This document shows, one piece after another, positions 50,924 through 60,455 of a DNA stretch of 64,000 nt; the first letter of the stretch is position 1, and each line of letters opens with the position of its first letter. The DNA is from Sphingomonas yunnanensis (GTDB lineage Bacteria; Pseudomonadota; Alphaproteobacteria; Sphingomonadales; Sphingomonadaceae): contig NZ_JAIOKB010000002.1 in the NCBI RefSeq assembly GCF_019898765.1, positions 558,001 to 622,000 of the forward strand, in the 5' to 3' direction. The notes beneath the pieces are model-generated. The model saw nothing but the letters and a program-made list of their open reading frames with translations. It searched no databases and was not told where the DNA came from. The translations under genes were made by a program, and so were the position numbers.

Positions 50924-53900
50924 TTCACCGCCACCTTGCTCTCGCGGACGTTCCAGCCCGCCAGCGTCACCGCCGCCGCGGTCGCGCCGGCGGCGGGGTA
51001 GCGGATCGCGATCACCTTCTTCTCCCCCGGCAGCAGCGCGACGTAATTGTCGTCGTAATAGGCGGGCAGCACGCGCTTACCCGCGGCGTCGACCAGCGTC
51101 AGCTTGGCGTTGAGCGCGGGCACGGCACCGTCGTTGCCCAGCGTCACCCGCACGACCCGGTCCTCGCCCTCGGTCGCGCTCTCCACCGAGGTCGCCAGCG
51201 CCACCGGCGCGAGGTCGTTGAGCGCGCGGTAGGCGCCCTCGTCGCGCCCGCGCCAGTAGACGTTCTCCGACACGGTCTTCCCCGCGCCGTCGCTCAGCAC
51301 CAGCTTGACCAGCACCATCGGGTGCTCGGCGAAGAGCCGGTCGAGCGGCACCGCCGCCAGCGTCGTCGCGGCGTTGGCCGCGGCGTCGAGCCGGTCCTCG
51401 CGCGCGAACAGCGCGCGATTGTCGAGCCCGACCACGCTCACGCGCGCGGTCAGCCCCGGTGCTGCGGCCTGCGTCGTGTTGAGCACCACCAGTTCGTTGC
51501 CGGGCAGGTTGAGCTGGACATGGAGCGGCTCGGTCGCCTTCTTCGCGCCGTAATAGGCCGCGTGCGTGTCATAGTCCCAGGAGTAGATCTGCCACGCGTT
51601 GGACGGCCAGGCGGGATGGGTCATCCACAGCAGCCGCCCCGAGTTCTTGGTCCAGAGATGGCCGAGGAAGCCCTCGTACATCGCCTTGTGCGTCTCGAGG
51701 TTCATCATCTGCGCCTTGCGCTCGAAGTCGGCGAAGCTGGTGCCCGCGCCGAACATCCGCTCGAGCGTGGCGGTGAACGTCTTGGTGTCGCCGTTCCCGC
51801 TCACGTGCCAGTCGTGATAGGCCAGCACGTCGCCGAGTGGCCAGCGGTCCGCCGCGGGCACGTAGCTCGCGATCGACTCCGCGGTGGACAGCGACGGCGT
51901 CCCGGTCTCGACCGAGAAGCCGGTGGCGAGATCGGTGAAATAGCCGACCGGCGGCCGGTAATTGTACGGCCCCGAGCCCTGCAGGTTGACCACGTTCGAG
52001 CTGCCGGTGAACCAGCGCGTCCCGTCCAGCTCGAACACCGCCTGGTCGAGCCCCTCGTTGAGCGTGGGATAGGGCACGCCCTCGTTGCGGCCGAACCACA
52101 GCACGATCGAGGGATGGTTGCGGTAGCGCGCGATCGTGTCGCGCGCGTTGGCGAGGAAAAGTGAGGGGTCGTCCGGCTCGACCTGAAAGTTCTGCGTCGA
52201 CTGCCAGAAATCGTTGAGCACCATCATGCCGTTCTCGTCGGCGAGATCGAAGAACTCCTCCTCGTCGTTGTTGCCCATCCAGTTGCGTATGACGTTCATG
52301 TGCGCCTCGCGCTGGAGCCGGAAGAAGGGCTTGAGCCAGTCGTAGCTCACGCGCTTCATCGCGTCGTCCATGCCCCAGTTGCCGCCGCGCGCGGCGATGC
52401 GCACGCCGTTGACGCGCAGCGTGAGGTGCGGCTCGGGCAGGGTCTCGGCGATCGGCGTCACCGCCTTCGAGGTCGCGCCCGCGGGCGTGAGCGACTCGGC
52501 CCAGCCGCGCGGCGATTCCTTGATCGCGCCGTGGCGCACGTCGATCAGCCTGGTGCCCGCGAGCGCGCCGTCGGTGGTCTGGACGTTGACCCGGCGCAGC
52601 GCGCCCGCGGGGTCGAACAGCGAGAGATCGTAGCTCACCTCACGGATGCCGAAGCGGCCTTTGCGCAGGTCGGATACGCCCGCGGCGTCGCTCACCTGAT
52701 AGGTGACGTCGTAGAGATGCGGCGCGCCATAGCCGTTCGGCCACCACAGCTGCGGGTTCGCGACGCGCAGCTGCGGGAAGTCACGCGGGGTAAAGGCGAC
52801 CTCGCTATGCCCCGGCGCGGCGGTGACCTGGCGCTCGACCGTGATACCGCCGAAGGCAACGCGCACCGTCACCGGCGCGGCGGCGCCGGCGTTGTCGAGC
52901 GGCACGGTGACATAGACGTCCGCGCTGTCGGTGCGCGGCAGCGGCAGGTCGGTGACGACGTGCGGGTCGCCGATCTTCACCGCGCCCGTCGCGACCAGCT
53001 CGACCGGACGCCAGATGCCGGTGTTGCGGTCGCGGATGCCGGGGATCCAGTCCCATCCCTCGGTGGCGACGAAGGTGGGGCCGTCGATCGCGAGCTGGCC
53101 GCCGTTCTCGCCGACGCCCGCGACGACCGACTGTTCGTGCGGGATGCCGGGGTGCGGCGGCGGCGAGACGCGCACCACCACGACATTCTCGCCCGCCGCC
53201 GGCGTGTAGGCGAACTGCCCGCGGATGAACGCGCCGCGCGTCGTGCCGAGCCGCTCGCCGTTGGCCCACACCTCGGAGGCGTAGTTGATGCCACCGAAGA
53301 CGAGCGTGAGCCGCTTGCCCGCCGCCTCGGGCGGGACGGTGAAGCTCGTGCGGTACCAATAGTCTTGCCGCGCGAGCCGCTCGGGGATCTGGAGGTTGTT
53401 GAGGCCGTAATAAGGATCGGGATAGACGCCGCGGTCGACCAGCGTCTGGAGCACCGTGCCCGGCACGGTCGCGACGCGCCACGCGTCACCCTTGGCCGCA
53501 CCGGGGCGCGACAGCGCGGCGCCGTCACCGGCCACCTCGGGCGCGGCGGCGAGCTGCCAGCCGTTGAGCTGCCAGTGGCCCGGCGCGGTCGGCTGTACCA
53601 CGGGCCGCTGCGGCACGGGTTTGACGACAGGCTTGGTCGTCGCGTCGGCGCGCGACCGGGGGAGCGTCCAGGCGTCCTGCTGGACGGTGAGCCCGATATT
53701 GGCGCTCTTCTGGAACGGCCAGCCGACGCCGATCTCGGTCATCTGCACCGTGTCGAAGTCGGGGCGGGTGCGCGCCGCGGCGGCGAGCGCGCGCGCGTCG
53801 GTCGCGCCGCTCTCCGCGGTCGCACCGACGAGCGCGCCGCCGAAATGCGTCGCGCCGGGTGGCGCGATCGCGATCACGGGCGTCACCGCGGTCGCGCGCG

Positions 53901-54336
53901 CCGCGCCACTACCGACACGGTGCCCATCGACGTAGAGCGTCGCCCGCGCGCCATCGGACACCGCCGCGACATGGACCCACTTCCCCGGGGTCAGCGCGGG
54001 CCCGCGGACCGTCGCCGCGCCGTCGTGCAGCGCCAGCCGGCCGCCGTCGAGCAGCAGCGCGCGCTGCGTCGGCGCGGCGCCGAGCGCGATCAGCGTGACC
54101 GCGCCGTCCTGCGCCGAGTCGGGGCGAACCCAGGCGCTCAGCGTGTAGGGCGCGCCCGCCGCGGCAAGCGCGTCGGCGCGCGCGAGCGGGCGCTCGATCC
54201 CGATCCCGCCCGCCAGGCTGCGGACGTTGTACGGCCCACCGTTACCCGGCACGTCGGCGCGCGCCGCGATCGTCGCGCCCAGCGTCAGCCCGGTCCCCGC
54301 CAGCAGCCATGCCGCCCGCCTCATGCTCGACCCCAT
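50920..54336 (-). CDS. GH2 family exo-glycosidase with N-terminal LamG domain
   Basis: A 1138-residue exported protein. After the signal peptide (LLAGTGLTLGATIAARA) comes a LamG/concanavalin-like domain (TLSAWVRPDSAQDG, KWVHVAAVSDGARATLYVDG; about residues 40-210). Then GH2 sugar-binding (YWYRTSFTVPPEAAGKRLTL), immunoglobulin-like and TIM-barrel domains follow. The acid/base is probably Glu752 in WFGRNEGVP, and the nucleophile Glu810 in FSVETGTPS. The layout resembles exo-beta-D-glucosaminidase/mannosidase GH2 members rather than LacZ. The start has a GGAAGAGAG site and lies 34 bp after the halogenase gene. The substrate is unknown. Confidence 0.85.
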   Translation of the reverse strand: MGSSMRRAAWLLAGTGLTLGATIAARADVPGNGGPYNVRSLAGGIGIERPLARADALAAAGAPYTLSAWVRPDSAQDGAVTLIALGAAPTQRALLLDGGRLALHDGAATVRGPALTPGKWVHVAAVSDGARATLYVDGHRVGSGAARATAVTPVIAIAPPGATHFGGALVGATAESGATDARALAAAARTRPDFDTVQMTEIGVGWPFQKSANIGLTVQQDAWTLPRSRADATTKPVVKPVPQRPVVQPTAPGHWQLNGWQLAAAPEVAGDGAALSRPGAAKGDAWRVATVPGTVLQTLVDRGVYPDPYYGLNNLQIPERLARQDYWYRTSFTVPPEAAGKRLTLVFGGINYASEVWANGERLGTTRGAFIRGQFAYTPAAGENVVVVRVSPPPHPGIPHEQSVVAGVGENGGQLAIDGPTFVATEGWDWIPGIRDRNTGIWRPVELVATGAVKIGDPHVVTDLPLPRTDSADVYVTVPLDNAGAAAPVTVRVAFGGITVERQVTAAPGHSEVAFTPRDFPQLRVANPQLWWPNGYGAPHLYDVTYQVSDAAGVSDLRKGRFGIREVSYDLSLFDPAGALRRVNVQTTDGALAGTRLIDVRHGAIKESPRGWAESLTPAGATSKAVTPIAETLPEPHLTLRVNGVRIAARGGNWGMDDAMKRVSYDWLKPFFRLQREAHMNVIRNWMGNNDEEEFFDLADENGMMVLNDFWQSTQNFQVEPDDPSLFLANARDTIARYRNHPSIVLWFGRNEGVPYPTLNEGLDQAVFELDGTRWFTGSSNVVNLQGSGPYNYRPPVGYFTDLATGFSVETGTPSLSTAESIASYVPAADRWPLGDVLAYHDWHVSGNGDTKTFTATLERMFGAGTSFADFERKAQMMNLETHKAMYEGFLGHLWTKNSGRLLWMTHPAWPSNAWQIYSWDYDTHAAYYGAKKATEPLHVQLNLPGNELVVLNTTQAAAPGLTARVSVVGLDNRALFAREDRLDAAANAATTLAAVPLDRLFAEHPMVLVKLVLSDGAGKTVSENVYWRGRDEGAYRALNDLAPVALATSVESATEGEDRVVRVTLGNDGAVPALNAKLTLVDAAGKRVLPAYYDDNYVALLPGEKKVIAIRYPAAGATAAAVTLAGWNVRESKVAVK

Positions 54337-54370
54337 CGTCTCTCTTCCCGGTTCGCGCCGCGGCGCTCTG

Positions 54371-55879
54371 TCACTGCCCCCCGCCGGCGACGCGGCGAAG
54401 GAAATCCTGGTGCGGCTCGGCCAGCCGCAGTGTGCCCGCGATCGCCTCGCGCATCCGCGTCAGGCTGTCGGTGAGCGTCGCGACGTCATATTGTTCCGCC
54501 ATCGGCGACGGGCGCGGCGGCAAATCGTCGAAGCCCGCGTAGAGGCTGAGCCAGCTCGGGTCCTGGAACGTGTCCCACTCGCGCCGAACGAACTCGCCCG
54601 CGGCGCGCCACGCGTCGAGCTTGGCCTGGAGCCCGTCGGTCGGCGGCACCGCGCGGATCGCGTCCCAGAAGGGCTCGCCCTCACGCCGGTTGGGCAGATA
54701 GTGCAGCAGCAGGAAGTCGCGGATCCGCTCGAACTCGAGCACCGACTGGCGGTTGTAGGTCGCCGCGAGCCGCGGGTCGAAGCCCTGGTCGGGGAACAGC
54801 GGCGCGAGCCGGTCGAGCCCCGACTGAATCAGCGAGATACTGGTCGACTCGAGCGGCTCGAGGAAGCCCGAGGCGAGCCCGAGCCCGACGACGTTCTTCT
54901 CCCAGAAGCGCGCGCGATGCCCCGCGGTGAAGCGCAGCCGGTTGGCGGGCGCCAGGGGCTCGCCCTCCAGGCTGTCGCGCAGCAGCGCCTCGGCGTCGTC
55001 GTCGCTCGTAAAGTCGGAGCAATAGACATAGCCGTTGCCGGTGCGGTGGCGCAGCGGAATATGCCACTGCCACCCCGCCGGGCGCGCCGCGGCGGTGGTG
55101 AGCGGGCGATGCGGCCCCGACGCACGGCACGGGATCGCCACCGCGCGGTCGCACGGCAACCAGCGGCGCCAGTCGACGTAGGGCACGCCCATCGCCTCGC
55201 CGAGCAGCAGGCTGCGGAATCCGGAGCAGTCGATCCATAGATCGCCCTCGATGCGCATCCCGTCCTCGAGCCGCACCGCGTCGACGGTGCCGCGCTCGCC
55301 GTCGCGCAGCACCTCGGTGATCCGGCCCTCGACGTGGCGGACATGATTGGCGAGCGCGAGCCGCTTGAGCAGAGCGGCGAACTTGGAGGCGTCGAAGTGG
55401 AGCGCGAAGTTGAAGACGCCGAGATCGTTGGCGGGTCGCTCCGTCGGCGGCAGGAACAGGTCGCGCTCGGCCAGCTGGGTGGCGAGGCAGTAGGCGCCGA
55501 GCGGGGTCGGATCGCCCGCCTGGCGGAGCTTGAGCCAGTAATGGTGGAAGGCGACGCCGCGCGCCGCCACGCCGTAGAGGCCGAACGGATGGAAGAAGTC
55601 GTGGCCGTCGCGCTGCCAGTCGCGGAAGCGGATGCCGTATTTGATCGTGCCCTCGGTCTCGCGCAGCACCTCGGCCTCGCCGAGTTCGACTGCCGCGAGA
55701 AAGTCGCGGATCGCGGGCACGGTCGCCTCGCCGACGCCGACCGTGCCGATGGCGGCGCTCTCGACGACGGTGATGGCGAGCCGAAGATGGGCGAAGCGGC
55801 GTGCCAGCCAGGTCGCCGCCATCCAGCCGGCGGTGCCCCCGCCGACGATCGTGATCGAGCGGATCGGTGCGTGCGTCAT
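54371..55879 (-). CDS. Tryptophan-halogenase-family flavoprotein
   Basis: A 502-residue flavin-dependent halogenase homologue. It has the FAD motif VGGGTAGWM (Gly13-Gly18), the catalytic Lys80 in TEGTIKYGIRF, the WxWxIP motif as GWQWHIP (near residue 266), and the conserved LASGFLEPLESTSI stretch with the partner Glu. All residues needed for halide oxidation chemistry seem intact. It lies between a TonB receptor and a GH2 gene, a setting seen in sphingomonads and Xanthomonas where no substrate is known for most such proteins. No dedicated flavin reductase gene is nearby. True halogenation is unproven. Confidence 0.85.
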   Translation of the reverse strand: MTHAPIRSITIVGGGTAGWMAATWLARRFAHLRLAITVVESAAIGTVGVGEATVPAIRDFLAAVELGEAEVLRETEGTIKYGIRFRDWQRDGHDFFHPFGLYGVAARGVAFHHYWLKLRQAGDPTPLGAYCLATQLAERDLFLPPTERPANDLGVFNFALHFDASKFAALLKRLALANHVRHVEGRITEVLRDGERGTVDAVRLEDGMRIEGDLWIDCSGFRSLLLGEAMGVPYVDWRRWLPCDRAVAIPCRASGPHRPLTTAAARPAGWQWHIPLRHRTGNGYVYCSDFTSDDDAEALLRDSLEGEPLAPANRLRFTAGHRARFWEKNVVGLGLASGFLEPLESTSISLIQSGLDRLAPLFPDQGFDPRLAATYNRQSVLEFERIRDFLLLHYLPNRREGEPFWDAIRAVPPTDGLQAKLDAWRAAGEFVRREWDTFQDPSWLSLYAGFDDLPPRPSPMAEQYDVATLTDSLTRMREAIAGTLRLAEPHQDFLRRVAGGGQ

Positions 55880-55937
55880 GATGCGTCCCTCACCCGCCAC
55901 CGCTCCTGCCCGAGGGCGGGAGCGGTGACCAGGGCGA

Positions 55938-58900
55938 TCAGAAGCGGACGCGCGCGCCGGCGATGAAGCGCCGCTCGTAGATGTTCTCGTACAGCACCTG
56001 ATCGGGCCAGGTGAGATAGTAGCGCTCGGTCTCCGCGGTCAGGTTGGAGGCCTGGCCGTAGAGGGTGAGGAACGAGGTCACGTCATACGAGATCGAGGCG
56101 TCGAGATAGTTGGTCGGCTGCTGATACTGCGCGAGGCCGTCGATCCCGCCATAGTTGGACGACACCAGCCGCTTCGAGCGGTAGTTGTAGGCCACGCGCG
56201 CCTGCAGACCGTATTTCTCGAACCAGAGCGCGGCGTTGATCTGGTGCTTCGAGTTGTCCTGGAACGGCTGGTTGTTGCCGGCCAGGTCGACGAGGCCGGC
56301 GTCGCCCAGCGACAGCGTGTAATTGGCGTCGACGCCGAAGCCGCCGAACAGCCCGTTGACGCCGTAGTCGGCGAGCGACTGGCGCGCCGAGAGCTCGATC
56401 CCCTTGAGCGTGCCGCCCTCGCCCTGGCGGAAGGTGTTGGTGACGACCTGGCGGCGGATCACGCCGTCATTGTCGGGGATGTCGCTGCGCAACTCGGTGG
56501 TGCGATCGATGAAGCTGTCGACCGCGATGTAGAATGCGCCCGCCGCGATCAGGCTCGACCGACCCGTGTAATATTCGAGGCTGCCCTCGACGTTGGTGGC
56601 ACGCCACGGGTTGAGGTTGGGGTTGCCGAGCGAGTCGGCGGTACGCGCCTCGAACAGGTTGGTCGCGGTGTTGATCGCATAGTTGATGTTGAGACCGCCG
56701 CCCCATTGCTGGAAGTCGAGCAGCGTCATGGTCTTCGAGAAAGCGGCGCGGGCGCGCAGCTTGTCCGTCACGTCGAAGGCGACGTTGATCGACGGCAGGA
56801 AGTCGGTGAACTCGCGCTGCGTGCGCACGTCGCCCGCGTCCACGCCCGCGACGCCGTAGGGCTGCGGCACGCCGACGATGTTCTGCCGCACGTTGAGGCG
56901 CGTGTTGACGACCTGCAGACCGCCGTTGGCGCGGAACGGCATGCCGAGCAGCTCGCCCTCGCCCGACACCTGGGCATAGCCCGAGATCTGGCGCGTGTTG
57001 ACGTCGAACGACAGCGCCGGGTTGATGACGTTCACGCTGCCCGGGTAGAATTTGTTCTGCCAGGCCTCGCTGTCGTCCATCGCCTTGGGATCGAGCGCCC
57101 ACAGCGTCGGCGCGCCGGCGGCGGGGAGCTGGTATTGCTTGATCTGGCCGGCGAAGATCGGGTCGGTCGCCTGACGCGTCAGCCCGGCGGTGTAGCCGCG
57201 GCCCTGCGCGTCGAGGACGGGGCAGTATTTGTCGTCGAGGTTGACGTCGAACGCCTTCCACTTGACGAGACAGCCCGCCGCCGGGTTCGCCGGATTGTCG
57301 GTGTTGCCGGCATAGACCGGCGAGGCGCGGTCGAAGGTATATTGGTTGACGCTACGCTCGCCGTAGCGTGCGCCGAAGGCGATCTTGAGCTCGTCGTTGG
57401 GCTGCCACTCGCCGTCGGCGCGCAGCGCCCAGATGTCGCCCTTCTGGTAGACGTTGCCCTCGGACGAGACGGTCTTCAGGCCGTAGCGCGAGGCGTCACC
57501 CGCCTGCGCGAGGAAGCCGGGCGAGAAGCCGAAGACGGGCGTCCCGCTCGAATAGTCCACCGTCGCGGTGTCGCTGTAGACCTGGTAGCCGGTCGGGTTG
57601 AAGGTCCGGTCGCCGCCGACCGAGGCGGGGTAGTTGCCGAGCCCGCCGTTGGCGACGCCGGTGCTCCGCGGTGTGCCGTCGGCCTGATAGCCCCACTGGC
57701 GGCCGTTGGTCAGGCTGAACTGGGTGTACGACTGGTCGCGGTCGCGATTGGCCTTGCCGTAGATGCCGCGCACGGTCGCCTTGAACGTGTCGCTCGGCTT
57801 CCAGTCGAGCTGCACGTTGTAGTTCTGCGACTCGCTCTTGGTGCGGAAGGTCTCGGAGTAGCTGTCGAAGCTCGGCAGCGCGTAGGTATATTGCTGGACG
57901 GTGTTGACGTTGTAGCCGCCCGAGGTCGCGCCGGTGTCGCGCGACTTGGTCGGCGAGAAGGGCGACGACAGCCAGTCGATGTTCTGGAACTGGAAGCCGG
58001 CGGTGCGGTCATACTGCGTCTGGCGCGTGTAGAAGCCGTCCGCGGTGAGCCGCAGCGCGTCGTTGATCTCGAACTGGAACGACGCGTTCGCGCCGAAGCG
58101 CTGGCGGTCGGTGATGCGGTTCCACGCGGTGTGCGACTGCGGCGTGATGAACGCATCGTTGGCGTCGCCGTCGCCGTTGACGTCGTAGCCGGTGATGTTG
58201 CCGCTCGCGTCGCGCACCGGCGTGCCGCGGCTGACGCCGTTGTTGCCGACCGCGAAGTCGCCCTGGTTGGTGGCGCTGCCCGACTCGTTGCGCAGCGCGA
58301 CGCCATAGTCCTGCACGCCGCGAAAGCTGTTCGCCAGCGTCAGGTCGCTGTACGACGCCGACACCAGCAGCCCGACGCGGTCGCCGTGGAAGGCGATCAG
58401 CCCGTTGAACGACGGGTTCCACTTCTCGGTCTTGTCGCCATACTGGCCCTCGCCCGCGGCGGAGAAGGTGAGGCCCTGCTTGAGGTCGAACGGGCGCCGC
58501 GTCAGCAGGTCGATCGTGCCGGTGAGGCCGGCCTGCTGGAGCGAGGCGGTGGGCGACTTGAACACGGTCGCGCCCGAGAAGAGCTGCGACGGGATGTCGG
58601 TGAAGTTGGGCTGGACCGTCGTCACCGAGTTGGCGCCGAGGAACTGCTCACCGTTGAGCAAAGTGGTCACCTGCGGCAGGCCGCGAATGTTGACCGCGGC
58701 GCCCTCGCCGGCGTCGCGGCGGATCTGCACGCCGGGGATGCGCTGGAGCGAGTCGGAGATGGTGACGTCGGGCAGCTTGCCGATGTCCTGCGCGCTGATC
58801 GCCTCGACCACGCTGTCGGCGTTGCGCTTGACCTCGATCGCGCGCGCCTGCGAGGCGCGGATGCCGGTGACGACGATGTCGGCGGGTTCCTCGCCGGCCT

Positions 58901-59066
58901 GATCCGGCGCCGCGACACGGTCGGGATCGGTGGTCGCAGCGTCTCCGGTCGCAGTGCCGGCGCCGGTCTGCGCGATCGCGTCGAGCGGCAGCCCGAGCAG
59001 CCCCACCAGCGACACGGCGGCGAGCAGCTTCGCGCGGCTCGCGTTCAACCCATTGAGCCCCTTCAT
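55938..59066 (-). CDS. TonB-dependent receptor of the halogenase/GH2 operon
   Basis: A 1042-residue outer-membrane receptor. The signal peptide is LLAAVSLVGLLGLPLDAIAQ. The TonB box region reads DIVVTGIRASQARAIEVKR, and the plug region reads SAQDIGKLPDVTISDSLQRI and NIRGLPQVTTLLNGEQFLG. The barrel is long and ends in the aromatic RRFIAGARVRF. It belongs to the TonB-sphingomonad/caulobacter carbohydrate class. It is the first gene of a five-gene operon. A strong AGGAGGGG site precedes the ATG, and a 16-bp palindrome lies 42 bp upstream. Confidence 0.92.
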   Translation of the reverse strand: MKGLNGLNASRAKLLAAVSLVGLLGLPLDAIAQTGAGTATGDAATTDPDRVAAPDQAGEEPADIVVTGIRASQARAIEVKRNADSVVEAISAQDIGKLPDVTISDSLQRIPGVQIRRDAGEGAAVNIRGLPQVTTLLNGEQFLGANSVTTVQPNFTDIPSQLFSGATVFKSPTASLQQAGLTGTIDLLTRRPFDLKQGLTFSAAGEGQYGDKTEKWNPSFNGLIAFHGDRVGLLVSASYSDLTLANSFRGVQDYGVALRNESGSATNQGDFAVGNNGVSRGTPVRDASGNITGYDVNGDGDANDAFITPQSHTAWNRITDRQRFGANASFQFEINDALRLTADGFYTRQTQYDRTAGFQFQNIDWLSSPFSPTKSRDTGATSGGYNVNTVQQYTYALPSFDSYSETFRTKSESQNYNVQLDWKPSDTFKATVRGIYGKANRDRDQSYTQFSLTNGRQWGYQADGTPRSTGVANGGLGNYPASVGGDRTFNPTGYQVYSDTATVDYSSGTPVFGFSPGFLAQAGDASRYGLKTVSSEGNVYQKGDIWALRADGEWQPNDELKIAFGARYGERSVNQYTFDRASPVYAGNTDNPANPAAGCLVKWKAFDVNLDDKYCPVLDAQGRGYTAGLTRQATDPIFAGQIKQYQLPAAGAPTLWALDPKAMDDSEAWQNKFYPGSVNVINPALSFDVNTRQISGYAQVSGEGELLGMPFRANGGLQVVNTRLNVRQNIVGVPQPYGVAGVDAGDVRTQREFTDFLPSINVAFDVTDKLRARAAFSKTMTLLDFQQWGGGLNINYAINTATNLFEARTADSLGNPNLNPWRATNVEGSLEYYTGRSSLIAAGAFYIAVDSFIDRTTELRSDIPDNDGVIRRQVVTNTFRQGEGGTLKGIELSARQSLADYGVNGLFGGFGVDANYTLSLGDAGLVDLAGNNQPFQDNSKHQINAALWFEKYGLQARVAYNYRSKRLVSSNYGGIDGLAQYQQPTNYLDASISYDVTSFLTLYGQASNLTAETERYYLTWPDQVLYENIYERRFIAGARVRF

Positions 59067-59375
59067 AAATCCCCTCCTTGGCAGACGCGCTCTTCGGCGA
59101 TACGTCAATTAAATTGATTTAATCTGAGGAAGCGCTGACGCTGTCAAGGAGCTAACCCGGCCAGACGACGGATGATGTGAACGTTCTCCCCGTACAGTGC
59201 ATTTCCTCGGTCGAATGTGGCGGAAATGGCACAGTAGCTCGTCGCTACCGCCGTCATCCACGACGACGCTCCGCGCCGACGGACCGGCGACACGATGTCG
59301 CGACCGCATGCTCCAGGTGGGTTACGCGCCGTTTACCCTCTTTGATTATACCGGCCGCTCCACCCAGGAATAACT
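59067..59375. other. Divergent intergenic region with promoter signals
   Basis: About 309 bp between the TonB receptor gene and a chemoreceptor-like gene on the opposite strand. It holds the 59108 palindrome and is AT-richer near it. The remaining sequence shows no supported gene; the frame from 59177 is noise. Confidence 0.5.
59108..59123. promoter_or_regulatory. AT-rich palindromic operator before the TonB receptor operon
   Basis: ATTAAAT-TG-ATTTAAT is a 16-bp palindrome with perfect 7-bp arms. It lies 42 bp upstream of the receptor start in a 70 percent GC genome. The shape fits LacI- or GntR-type operators that control glycan loci. Confidence 0.6.
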
Positions 59376-60407
59376 ATGCCGCGTCGCATCCGCTCACTGC
59401 TAGGATCGCTCAGCACCGAGGTCCGCGCCCACGCCGACCGCTCCGAGGCGATCGCGGCACAGACCAAGTTGCTGGCGCTCAACGCGGCGATCGAGGCCGC
59501 GCGTGCGGGGGAGGCGGGGCGCGGCTTCGGCGTCGTCGCGCAGGAAGTGAAATCGCTCGCGGCGCAGGCGAGCAGCTCGTCACACGCCTTCCGCGAGGAA
59601 CTGCTCGGCCGACTGCGCCAGGGCAGCGAGATAGCGGCAGAGCTCGTCAGCGAGCTGGAAGGCGGGCGGCTCGGCGAGCTGGCGCAGTCGATCGCCGACG
59701 CGCTGGCGCGCATGCTGCACGACCGATCGGTCGACGTGCGCTTCCTCGCCTCGGACCATGCCATCCGTGAGAGCCTGCTGCTCGACACCGATCCCCGCGC
59801 GGAAGCGCGCGCGCTCGAGCGGCTACGCGCGCTGCTCGGTTACTCGCCTTACTTTCTCAACGCCTTCCTGGTCGACGCCGAGGGCAAGGTGCGGGTCTGC
59901 GCGCACGAGAATATGGCGGTGCGCGACGTTCATTTCGCCGACTTCGCACAGTTCCGCCGGGTGCTGTCGGGCGGCGCGACCGCCGGCTGGGTGACCGATG
60001 AGGTCTGGGTCAATCCCTGGTCGAACGACCGCAAGGTGCTGATCTACGTCGCGCCGGTGAAGTGCGAGGGGGTGATCGTCGGGATCTGCTACCTCGAGTT
60101 TGACTTCGAAGGGCAGGTGGCCGATCTGATCGGGGTGATGAACCGCGCCGCACGCGCGACCATCTCGATCGTCGATCCCGCGGGCCGCGTCGTCGCCACC
60201 ACCGGCGGCTACCGTCACCTCGACGCACACCCGCACGTCGTTCCCGGCAGCGAACGGCTGACCCGCTCGCTCGACGGCCTCACCGTCGCCCAGGCGCGGG
60301 TGCCGAGCGACCATGGCATGCCCGGGCTCGGCTTCCGCTGCGTGATCGAGGATCACGTCGCCTCCGAGCGCGAGATCGTCTCCGCGCTGACGGGGCGATC
60401 GCGCTAA
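59376..60407 (+). CDS. Short soluble chemoreceptor-like protein with C-terminal sensor domain
   Basis: The 343-residue protein starts directly in the chemoreceptor hairpin tip: [20 protein letters not shown], then [19 protein letters not shown], within residues 25-70. No membrane segment, HAMP or full-length signalling helices are present. Residues about 115-330 look like a Cache/PAS-type sensor ([36 protein letters not shown]). The domain order is reversed relative to normal chemoreceptors. An in-frame stop 33 bp upstream excludes an N-terminal extension. It may interact with CheA/CheW through its short tip. Confidence 0.8.
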   Translation: MPRRIRSLLGSLSTEVRAHADRSEAIAAQTKLLALNAAIEAARAGEAGRGFGVVAQEVKSLAAQASSSSHAFREELLGRLRQGSEIAAELVSELEGGRLGELAQSIADALARMLHDRSVDVRFLASDHAIRESLLLDTDPRAEARALERLRALLGYSPYFLNAFLVDAEGKVRVCAHENMAVRDVHFADFAQFRRVLSGGATAGWVTDEVWVNPWSNDRKVLIYVAPVKCEGVIVGICYLEFDFEGQVADLIGVMNRAARATISIVDPAGRVVATTGGYRHLDAHPHVVPGSERLTRSLDGLTVAQARVPSDHGMPGLGFRCVIEDHVASEREIVSALTGRSR

Positions 60408-60455
60408 GTCACTGACGGTTGGACCCGATCATGCGCCGACACGTTCCAGCGCACC

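Noticed and set aside
54371..55879. Natural-product biosynthetic cluster built around the halogenase
   Set aside because: No NRPS, PKS, prenyltransferase or tryptophan-modifying partner is nearby; the neighbours are glycan uptake and hydrolysis genes.
59177..59770. An N-terminal part of the chemoreceptor-like gene in another frame (frameshift)
   Set aside because: The translation is Arg-rich noise with no receptor features, and the main frame has a stop just upstream of its ATG.
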